Of a stretch of DNA of 7,851 nucleotides, positions 1-5,000 are shown in pieces (within the stretch, counting starts at the first letter, position 1; each line of letters begins with the position of its first letter). The translations under genes and the position numbers were made by a program. Source of the DNA: Pseudomonadota bacterium (lineage in GTDB: Bacteria; Pseudomonadota; Alphaproteobacteria; Acetobacterales; Acetobacteraceae); contig JAJZFF010000464.1 of assembly GCA_021805485.1 (NCBI GenBank), positions 1-7,851 of the forward strand. Direction: 5' to 3'. The notes below the pieces were generated by a model that was given only the letters and a program-made list of their open reading frames with translations, did no database searches and was not told where the DNA came from.

Positions 1-402
1 CAGCCGGGCGACGCCTTGGCGCGGCGTGCGGCGGCGGCGGCGGCGCTTGCCGATACCGGGCTCACGGCGGTCGCCGGCGCGCTGGCCGCAGATCTCGCTT
101 ACGCCGAGCGGAAATTCCTCTCGCTCGCGCGCATCCTGGCGACCGGGGCGCGCATCTGGCTGCTCGACGAACCGGCCTCCGGGCTCGATCCGGCCTCGCG
201 GGCGCGCTTCGTCGCGTTGCTGCGCGCGGCAGCGGCGCGCGGCGTCACCGTCTGCCTGATCGAGCATAACCTCGATATTGTCACCGAACTCGCCGACCGC
301 ATCGTGTTTCTCGATCAAGGCCGCAAGCTCGCCGAGGGGGCGCCGGAGGCGATTCTGCGCGACCCGGCGCTGGCGGCGATCTATTTCGGGGATCGGGCAT
401 GA
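1..402 (+). CDS. livG: LivG-like ABC transporter ATP-binding protein (5' truncated)
   Basis: C-terminal 133 residues of a cytoplasmic ABC ATPase; the start, Walker A and Q-loop lie before the window. The frame is open from base 1 to TGA at 400-402. Visible are Walker B with catalytic Glu (LLDEP, Asp codon 166-168), the D-loop SGLDP, and the H-loop His in LIEHN (codon 265-267). The tail ending in an acidic-Arg-Asp-Pro stretch and IYFGDRA resembles LivG of branched-chain amino acid (HAAT) importers, and the next gene is LivF-like, which supports the assignment. Oddity: the C-loop reads LAYAERK (94-114) where LSxGQ or LSYGxQ is expected, so Ser, Gly and Gln are all replaced. The substrate cannot be told from the ATPase; neighbours downstream degrade aromatics, but the family also carries amino acids, urea and amides. 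An ATPase domain fused behind a LivM permease is possible, since the N-terminus is unseen. Confidence 0.85.
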   Translation, partial: QPGDALARRAAAAAALADTGLTAVAGALAADLAYAERKFLSLARILATGARIWLLDEPASGLDPASRARFVALLRAAAARGVTVCLIEHNLDIVTELADRIVFLDQGRKLAEGAPEAILRDPALAAIYFGDRA

Positions 403-1109
403 CCGGCGAGGTTCTGGGCTGTTCCGGCCTTGCGGCCGGCTATGGCGGGCGGACTGTGCTCGACGGTGTCGATCTCAGCCTCGCCGCCGGGGAGGTTCTG
501 TGCCTGGTGGGGCATAACGGGGCGGGCAAATCGACCCTGTTGCGCACGCTGTTCGGCCTGCTCCGACCGGGCGCTGGCACCATCCGTCTCGACGGCACGG
601 CGCTGCGGCCGGCGCCCTCATCCATGGCGCGCGCGGGCATCGGCTATGTGCCGGAAGGCCGGGGCGTGTTTCCTGGCCTCGCGGTGCGCGAGATTTTCAC
701 CCTCGCGCTCCATGCCGCCTCCCTCCGCGGCGGAGAGGCGCGGGCGCGCGTCGAGGCCGTGATCGAGCTTCTGCCCGCGATCCGCGGTTTCTGGGACCGG
801 CGCGCCGCGACGCTGTCCGGCGGGCAGCAGCAGATGGTGGCGATCGGCCGGGCGCTGCTCGCCGAGCCGCGCATCCTTCTGATGGACGAGCCCTCGATCG
901 GGCTGGCGCCGAAACTGTTCCAGGACCTGCTGGCACCCGTCCGCCGCCTGCAGCAGGCGCGCGGCATGTCCATCCTGCTCGTCGAGCAGAACGTGCGGGC
1001 CGCCTTCGCGATGTCCGACCGGGTCGCGGTGATGCGCTCGGGGCGGATCATTTTCGAGGGCCTGCCGAGCGAGCTGGACGATCACGCGCGCCTGATCGAG
1101 CTGTTCTGA
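399..1109 (+). CDS. livF: LivF-like ABC transporter ATP-binding protein
   Basis: Complete 236-residue ATPase, the usual LivF length. It should pair with the LivG-like subunit on the cytoplasmic face of a LivH/LivM-type permease and power uptake. Walker A is GHNGAGKST (residues 38-46), the LivF-typical PEGRGVFPGL segment follows at 85-94, the signature is LSGGQQQ (139-145), Walker B is ILLMDEP (159-165), and the D-loop region is SIGLAP (166-171). The H-loop position is Gln197 in LVEQN, which is normal for LivF and not a defect. The ATG overlaps the upstream stop as ATGA, so translation is probably coupled; only a weak G-rich stretch precedes it. It appears to be the last gene of its operon, because a hairpin and a 130-base gap follow. 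The transported substrate is unknown. Confidence 0.92.
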   Translation: MTGEVLGCSGLAAGYGGRTVLDGVDLSLAAGEVLCLVGHNGAGKSTLLRTLFGLLRPGAGTIRLDGTALRPAPSSMARAGIGYVPEGRGVFPGLAVREIFTLALHAASLRGGEARARVEAVIELLPAIRGFWDRRAATLSGGQQQMVAIGRALLAEPRILLMDEPSIGLAPKLFQDLLAPVRRLQQARGMSILLVEQNVRAAFAMSDRVAVMRSGRIIFEGLPSELDDHARLIELF

Positions 1110-1130
1110 CCGGCGCCCGCCGCGCGCCGG
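1110..1130 (+). terminator. GC-rich hairpin after livF
   Basis: CCGGCGC (1110-1116) and GCGCCGG (1124-1130) form a perfect 7-bp stem around a 7-base loop, starting directly after the livF stop. No T-run follows, so intrinsic termination is uncertain; it may instead protect the mRNA 3' end. The position between two functionally unrelated operons supports an end-of-operon role. Confidence 0.35.
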
Positions 1131-1154
1131 GGTAGTCGAAACGGCGGCGCACCC

Positions 1155-1170
1155 ATATAGTAGGGCTATC
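1155..1170 (+). promoter_or_regulatory. AT-rich promoter-like element upstream of the rubrerythrin gene
   Basis: This is the only AT-rich patch in the 130-base gap before the rubrerythrin gene. It contains TATAGT (1156-1161), a fair -10 match, and an inverted repeat ATAG-N5-CTAT (1157-1160, 1166-1169). The -35 region at about 1133-1138 (TAGTCG) is weak, which would suit an activator-dependent or alternative-sigma promoter. The repeat could be half of an operator. The assignment rests on position and composition only. Confidence 0.3.
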
Positions 1171-1239
1171 GGATCCGCTCCGACGCGGGCTGGTCCGGAA
1201 CCGCTCAGTCCGCCGGCTACAACGCAAGGGAAACCCGCC

Positions 1240-1659
1240 ATGAGCACGCTGAAGGGCAGCAAGACCGAGGAAAACCTGAAATACGCCTTCTCCGGCGAGT
1301 CGCAGGCCAACCGGCGCTATCTCTATTTTGCGCAGAAGGCCGACGTGGAGGGCTACAACGACGTCGCGGCCGTTTTCCGGTCCACCGCCGAGGGCGAGAC
1401 CGGCCACGCGCACGGGCATCTCGAATATCTCGAGGCGGTCGGTGATCCGGCCACCGGCAAGCCGATCGGCAAGACCGACGATAATCTCCGCGCCGCCATT
1501 GCCGGCGAGACCCACGAATACACCGACATGTATCCCGGCATGGCGCGCACCGCGCGTGAGGAAGGCTTCGAGGAGATCGCCGACTGGTTCGAGACCCTCG
1601 CGAAGGCGGAGCGCTCGCACGCCGGCCGCTTCCAGCGCGCCCTCGACGATCTGAAATAG
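1240..1659 (+). CDS. Rubrerythrin family protein, single ferritin-like domain
   Basis: A 139-residue four-helix-bundle diiron protein. The full rubrerythrin ligand set is visible with family spacing: Glu20, Glu53 and His56 (ExxH), Glu90 and Glu93, Glu124 and His127 (ExxH). Classical rubrerythrins (about 190 residues) are cytoplasmic peroxidases that take electrons through a C-terminal rubredoxin domain; here the protein ends after the second ExxH helix with no CxxC pairs and no cysteine at all, so electrons must come from another protein. The iron-sulfur protein encoded next is an attractive but unproven partner. The start has AAGGG (1226-1230) about 9 bases upstream of ATG. A strong hairpin lies after the stop, before the next gene. 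Peroxide reduction is the family expectation; other oxidase or iron-related roles of ferritin-like proteins cannot be excluded. Confidence 0.9.
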   Translation: MSTLKGSKTEENLKYAFSGESQANRRYLYFAQKADVEGYNDVAAVFRSTAEGETGHAHGHLEYLEAVGDPATGKPIGKTDDNLRAAIAGETHEYTDMYPGMARTAREEGFEEIADWFETLAKAERSHAGRFQRALDDLK

Positions 1660-1680
1660 TCCGACGAGCCTGCGGGGCAG

Positions 1681-1707
1681 CGGGCCGGGGCGGATTGCTC
1701 CGGCCCG
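1681..1707 (+). terminator. Strong intercistronic hairpin between the rubrerythrin and Fe-S genes
   Basis: CGGGCCGG (1681-1688) pairs perfectly with CCGGCCCG (1700-1707), and the stem extends inward by a G-T wobble and two G-C pairs, giving 11 bp around a five-base loop (1692-1696). No T-run follows. It sits inside what looks like one operon, so it may be a partial terminator or an mRNA-stabilising structure that sets rubrerythrin above the downstream genes. The function is inferred; the structure is visible in the sequence. Confidence 0.5.
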
Positions 1708-1743
1708 ATCGCATGGCAGCGCGACGTTTCGTTAGGAGAACGC

Positions 1744-3075
1744 ATGAGAGAAGGCAGCCTGGAGGCGCCAACGCGGCACCCGATCGCCTGGCGTGATGCG
1801 GACTTCTATGATCCGCAGGCGATCGAAGCCGAGATGCGGCGGGTATTCGATATCTGCCATGGCTGCCGGCGCTGCTTCAATCTGTGCGATTCCTTTCCCC
1901 GCCTGTTCGACCTCATCGACGATTCCAAAACCGGCGAACTCGATGCGGTGGACAGCAAGGATTTCGCGCGGGTCGCGGATGGGTGCACGCTCTGCGACCT
2001 GTGCTTCATGACCAAGTGCCCCTACGTTCCGCCGCACGCCTTCAACCTCGATTTTCCCCACCTGATCCTGCGCTACCGCGCGATGGAGGCGCGGACCGGG
2101 CAGGTTCCCTTCGCCGACCGCGAGCTCGCCAAGACGGATCGCAACGGCGCCATCGCCACCAATCTGGCCGGGTTGGCGAACTGGGCGAGCGATACCGCCA
2201 ACACGCGCGTACGCGCCCTGCTGGCCGCCCGCGCCGGGCTTGATCCGGCGGCGGAACTGCCCCGCTATGCCACGAAGACGCTGCTGGCGACCAAGGCGGA
2301 GGCGCCGCCGCTCAATCGCGATGCGCCCGCCTTCGGCCGCAAGGCGGTGCTCTATGCCACCTGCTACGGCAACTACAACGACCCGGAGATCGGTCTGGCG
2401 ACCCGAGCGGTGCTGTCGAAGAATGGCGTCGAGACCGAAATCGTCTACCCCGGCTGCTGCGGTATGCCGCTGCTCGAGCAGGGGCGCATCGACAAGGTCG
2501 CCGAGAGCGCGGCGAAAGTCGCTGATGAACTCGGCACGTGGATCGCGCGCGGCTATGACGTCATCGCGCTGGTGCCTTCCTGCGCGCTGATGCTGAAATT
2601 CGAGTGGCCGCTGATCCTGCCGGAATCCGACCCGGTGCGCACGCTCGCCCGGGCGACCTTCGACATCAGTGAGTACGTCGTCGACATCGCCCGGAAAGAG
2701 GGTCTGACGCCGGGACTGGCGCCGGTCGCGGGTGGCGTCGCGGTCCATATCGCGTGCCACGCGCGGGCCCAGAACATGGGACAGAAAGCAGCCGAGATGC
2801 TGCGCCTTTTGCCGGACACCGAGGTGCAGGTGATCGAACGCTGCTCCGGCCATGGGGGCGCCTGGGGCTTCAAGACCGGGCATTTCGAGACGGCGATGAA
2901 GGTCGGCCGGCCGGTGGCGCGCACGGCCAAGGAGGCGGGTAAGCGGTTCATCACCTCGGAATGCCCGCTTGCCGGCGTGCATATCCGCCAGGGCATCGAG
3001 GCGCTCGGGACCGAGGCGCCCCCTGAGCTGATCGCGCACCCGATCCAGCTGCTCGCCCGCGCCTATTCGATGTGA
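1744..3075 (+). CDS. GlpC/heterodisulfide reductase-like (Fe-S)-binding protein
   Basis: A 443-residue soluble redox protein. The N-terminal part carries two four-cysteine motifs: Cys38, 41, 44, 48 (CxxCxxCxxxC) and Cys81, 84, 87, 92 (CxxCxxCxxxxCP). These probably hold [4Fe-4S] clusters. Two cysteine-rich CCG-type domains follow: Cys207, Cys238-Cys239 (PGCCG), Cys280; then Cys338 (ACHA), Cys367 (RCSGHGG) and Cys407 (ECP). In the second domain the second Cys of the CCG pair is Ser368. The layout resembles GlpC, the electron-transfer subunit of anaerobic glycerol-3-phosphate dehydrogenase, and HdrD-like subunits, but no glpAB or hdr genes are nearby. AGGAG (1734-1738) sits 5 bases before the ATG. 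The neighbours are a rubredoxin-less rubrerythrin (84-base gap) and a DUF3501 gene. I infer an electron-carrier or oxidoreductase role in this module; donor and acceptor are unknown. Confidence 0.85.
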   Translation: MREGSLEAPTRHPIAWRDADFYDPQAIEAEMRRVFDICHGCRRCFNLCDSFPRLFDLIDDSKTGELDAVDSKDFARVADGCTLCDLCFMTKCPYVPPHAFNLDFPHLILRYRAMEARTGQVPFADRELAKTDRNGAIATNLAGLANWASDTANTRVRALLAARAGLDPAAELPRYATKTLLATKAEAPPLNRDAPAFGRKAVLYATCYGNYNDPEIGLATRAVLSKNGVETEIVYPGCCGMPLLEQGRIDKVAESAAKVADELGTWIARGYDVIALVPSCALMLKFEWPLILPESDPVRTLARATFDISEYVVDIARKEGLTPGLAPVAGGVAVHIACHARAQNMGQKAAEMLRLLPDTEVQVIERCSGHGGAWGFKTGHFETAMKVGRPVARTAKEAGKRFITSECPLAGVHIRQGIEALGTEAPPELIAHPIQLLARAYSM

Positions 3076-3080
3076 AAGGA
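3075..3080 (+). promoter_or_regulatory. Ribosome binding site deciding the DUF3501 start
   Basis: AAAGGA sits 6 bases before the ATG at 3087. The in-frame GTG at 3072, which overlaps the preceding stop, has no Shine-Dalgarno sequence at a usable distance and would add only five residues. The ATG is therefore preferred. Confidence 0.6.
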
Positions 3081-3086
3081 CCGCTC

Positions 3087-3677
3087 ATGGCCGGCAAATT
3101 CGCCATCGCGCCCGAAGACATCCTGCCGCTGGATGAATACGTCCGCGTGCGCCCTGAACAGCGGCGGCGCGTTTTCACGCTCAAGCGCCATCGTCGCGTG
3201 GAGGTCGGTCCGTTCGTGACGTTCTTCTTCGAGAATTTCGAGACCATGCGCTACCAGGTCCACGAGATGCTGTTCATCGAGAAGGGCGGCGCGGAGCAGC
3301 TGCCCGACGAGCTGGCCGCCTATAACCCGCTGATCCCACAAGGCAACGAGCTCGTTGCCACGTTCATGATCGAGATCGACGATCCAGAGCGGCGGCACCA
3401 GGAACTGAGCCAGCTCGGCGGGATCGAGGAGGCGGCCTTCCTGCGTTTCGGCGGCGAGACGGTTGCCGCCGAGCCGGAGCGAGACCAGGACCGCACCACC
3501 GAGGATGGCAAGGCCTCCTCGGTACAGTTCGTGCACTTCCGCTTCACGCCGGCCCAGATCGCGCGCTTCCGCGCGCCGGGCACGGAGGTTGTGCTCGGCC
3601 TGCGGCATCCGCGCTATGGCCACATGGCGGTGCTGCCGGAGGCGGTGCGGGCCGAGCTGGCGCGCGATTTCGCCTGA
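3087..3677 (+). CDS. DUF3501 family protein
   Basis: A soluble protein of 196 residues from the preferred ATG. I recognise it as DUF3501 by its opening (a MAGKFAIAPEDILP-type start), the FFFENFETMRYQVHEMLFIE segment and its place directly behind the GlpC-like gene. No biochemical function is known to me. It has no cysteines, so it is unlikely to hold an Fe-S cluster itself. His is present in QVHEM, RRHQE, FVHFRF and LRHPRYGH. It has no signal peptide or membrane segment. The gene starts 11 bases after the preceding stop, so it is probably co-transcribed with it. Because this pairing is, as I recall, common in Proteobacteria, it may be an assembly, regulatory or partner subunit of the Fe-S protein. 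That is inference. Confidence 0.8.
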   Translation: MAGKFAIAPEDILPLDEYVRVRPEQRRRVFTLKRHRRVEVGPFVTFFFENFETMRYQVHEMLFIEKGGAEQLPDELAAYNPLIPQGNELVATFMIEIDDPERRHQELSQLGGIEEAAFLRFGGETVAAEPERDQDRTTEDGKASSVQFVHFRFTPAQIARFRAPGTEVVLGLRHPRYGHMAVLPEAVRAELARDFA

Positions 3678-3700
3678 GGCCGGTTTTCGCCTAAGGCCGG
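3668..3700. repeat. Tandem 17-bp direct repeat across the DUF3501 stop codon
   Basis: TTTCGCCTGAGGCCGG (3668-3683) recurs as TTTCGCCTAAGGCCGG (3685-3700) with one mismatch and a 17-base period. The first copy encodes the last DUF3501 residues and the stop; the second lies in the convergent gap. It looks like a small local duplication. Each copy holds a short GCCT-N-AGGC self-complementary core or its near variant. Confidence 0.6.
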
Positions 3701-3717
3701 GCGCGGCTAACCCGCCC
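3699..3717. terminator. Bulged hairpin between convergent genes
   Basis: GGGCG (3699-3703) pairs with CGCCC (3713-3717), and after one bulged base GG (3705-3706) pairs with CC (3711-3712) around a four-base loop. It overlaps the stop of the minus-strand monooxygenase and lies in the 29-base convergent gap, where a two-way terminator is expected. There is no T-run on either strand, so the call is tentative. Confidence 0.3.
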
Positions 3718-4864
3718 TGCGCTCGGCTTCGTGGCGTGCAAACATGGCGCGCGCCGCTTCGGCCTGAAGCCGGGAGAGCTCGGCGTTGTTCTCGCTGACC
3801 CAGGCGAGCGATGCCGAGCGGTGGGCATTGGCACCGCGGAAATGCGGCACCACGTAGCGGGCGAAGAGCTCGTAGGATTTCTGCGTCGCCTGCCAGTCCG
3901 CCCAATTATGGGCCAGTTGCAGGAACACGCCGAACCCGCCCTGCTTGGCCTGCAGCCGCTCGATCATGGCGATGGCGTCATCGGGCGTGCCAATGACACC
4001 GCGCCCGCTGCCGACGATGACATCGAAGGGATCGACCCCGGTGATGTCCCCGAAGCGGGCCGGATTGAGGCGCTGGAAATAGTCGATCCACTGGGTGAGG
4101 CCGAAGCGCACATTGGCGCGCGCCTCCTCGCGCGTCTCGGCGATGTGCATCGGTCCGACCAGCCGCAGCCGCGCCGGATCCATCCGCCGTCCGTGCTTCG
4201 CCGCGATCTCCTGCGCCACCGTCCAGTTGGTGCCGAGCGCGTCGAAGCCGCTGATGTCGGTGGCGGCGACGCAAAGCATGCCAAGATCATAGCGCCCGGC
4301 CGCGCGTCCGCCGGAGGGGGTGATCGAGCTGGCCACCGCGACCTCCGGGTAGGGGCTTGTGTACGGCAGCAGGTGCAGCCTGGCGTCGACGAGTGTGTAC
4401 CAATCGGTCGTTTCGGTGACGCTCTCGCCGCGGAACAGGCGCAGGATCACGTCGAGGGCCTGCATCATGCGGTCGCGCTGGGTGTTGGGGTCGATGCCAA
4501 GCATCATCGCGTCCGAAGTGAGCAGGCCCGGACCGGCGCCGAACATCACCCGACCGCGCGTCATGTGGTCGAGCTGGATGATGCGGTTCGCCACCATCAG
4601 CGGGTTGTGGTACGGGAGGGAAACGACGCCGGTGCCGAGGCGGATGCGCCGCGTGCGCTCCGCAGCCGCGGCGATGAACAGCTCCGGGGAGGAAATGATC
4701 TCGAAGCCCGCCGAATGGTGCTCGCCGATCCACGCTTCCTCGTAGCCGAGCCGGTCGAGCCACTCGATCAGTTCCAGGTCGCGCTGGATGGCGCAGGTGG
4801 GATCCTCGGCCACCGGATGGAACGGGGCGAGGAAGATGCCGCTCTTCAGCATCGGATCGGTCAT
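3707..4864 (-). CDS. LLM-class flavin-dependent monooxygenase (bacterial luciferase-like)
   Basis: A 385-residue cytoplasmic enzyme of the bacterial luciferase superfamily, which uses reduced FMN and O2 to oxidise small organic substrates. It fits a TIM-barrel flavin monooxygenase: WIGEHHSAGFE (residues 45-55), RIRLGTGVVSLPYHNPL (73-89), the LDHMTRGRVMFGAGPG segment (98-113), and a late IGTPDDAIAMIERL segment (291-304). These resemble proteins annotated as limonene 1,2-monooxygenase or alkanal monooxygenase, but the substrate cannot be read from sequence. A flavin reductase partner is not in the window. GGAGGA lies 8 bases upstream of the ATG (4873-4878 on the opposite strand), supporting the start. 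The C-terminal tail from about residue 350 is polar, Ala/Arg/Glu-rich and probably helical. It is divergent from the pca operon, which suggests shared regulation or a role in feeding an aromatic substrate to it. Confidence 0.85.
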   Translation of the reverse strand: MTDPMLKSGIFLAPFHPVAEDPTCAIQRDLELIEWLDRLGYEEAWIGEHHSAGFEIISSPELFIAAAAERTRRIRLGTGVVSLPYHNPLMVANRIIQLDHMTRGRVMFGAGPGLLTSDAMMLGIDPNTQRDRMMQALDVILRLFRGESVTETTDWYTLVDARLHLLPYTSPYPEVAVASSITPSGGRAAGRYDLGMLCVAATDISGFDALGTNWTVAQEIAAKHGRRMDPARLRLVGPMHIAETREEARANVRFGLTQWIDYFQRLNPARFGDITGVDPFDVIVGSGRGVIGTPDDAIAMIERLQAKQGGFGVFLQLAHNWADWQATQKSYELFARYVVPHFRGANAHRSASLAWVSENNAELSRLQAEAARAMFARHEAERRAG

Positions 4865-4880
4865 GGTCCGGTTCCTCCCT

Positions 4881-4900
4881 GTATGACACGGCCGTGATAC
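4881..4900. promoter_or_regulatory. Candidate operator in the divergent region
   Basis: The arms GTATGAC (4881-4887) and GTGATAC (4894-4900) form an inverted repeat with 6 of 7 positions matching and a 6-base spacer. An overlapping perfect palindrome CACGGCCGTG lies at 4887-4896. It is 17 bases before the monooxygenase start, so a bound protein could block that gene and might also affect pcaL. It does not match the ATAACC-N4-GGTTAT PcaQ box known from Agrobacterium and Sinorhizobium. The regulator is unknown. Confidence 0.35.
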
Positions 4901-4938
4901 CGCATGTCAGCGGGCCTGTCGCGCCGCGTTGCGCGGGG

Positions 4939-4954
4939 GCGAGGTGCGTGCCAA
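4939..4954 (-). promoter_or_regulatory. Sigma-54-like promoter pointing to the flavin monooxygenase
   Basis: The minus strand reads TTGGCACGCACCTCGC. This matches the -24 consensus TTGGCACG fully and keeps the required GG-N10-GC spacing; the -12 box is TCGC in place of TTGC. A transcript would begin near 4927 and have about 60 bases of leader before the ATG at 4864. Sigma-54 promoters need an enhancer-binding activator, and none is encoded in the window. A chance match in GC-rich DNA is possible. Confidence 0.3.
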
Positions 4955-4981
4955 GGTCCGACCGCGGGAAATGGAACGGCC

Positions 4982-4987
4982 AGGAGG
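4982..4987 (+). promoter_or_regulatory. Ribosome binding site for the pcaD-pcaC fusion gene
   Basis: AGGAGG is a perfect Shine-Dalgarno core but lies 13 bases before the ATG at 5001, longer than usual. It still supports that ATG over the in-frame ATG at 4971 and TTG at 4929, which lie upstream of it. The AT-rich CAAATATT between the site and the ATG should be unstructured. Confidence 0.5.
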
Positions 4988-5000
4988 CGCACCAAATATT

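Noticed and set aside
618..1310. Minus-strand open frame of 230 codons spanning livF and the following gap
   Set aside because: It crosses the livF coding region and the likely rubrerythrin promoter, and shows no family-like sequence.
1732..3039. Minus-strand open frame of 435 codons opposite the Fe-S protein gene
   Set aside because: It mirrors a gene with clear cysteine motifs, has low-complexity Arg/His/Gly-rich translation and no recognisable domain.
3731..4897. Plus-strand open frame of 388 codons opposite the flavin monooxygenase
   Set aside because: The antisense gene has clear luciferase-family segments and a good ribosome binding site; this frame has neither.
4900..4913. CCGC-N6-GCGG inverted repeat in the divergent region
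   Set aside because: Four-base GC arms are expected by chance at this composition; there is no supporting context beyond the stronger repeat next to it.
4929..5000. Longer N-terminus for PcaL from TTG at 4929 or ATG at 4971
   Set aside because: The extra residues are not PcaD-like, the upstream starts lack a good ribosome binding site, and AGGAGG lies after both of them.
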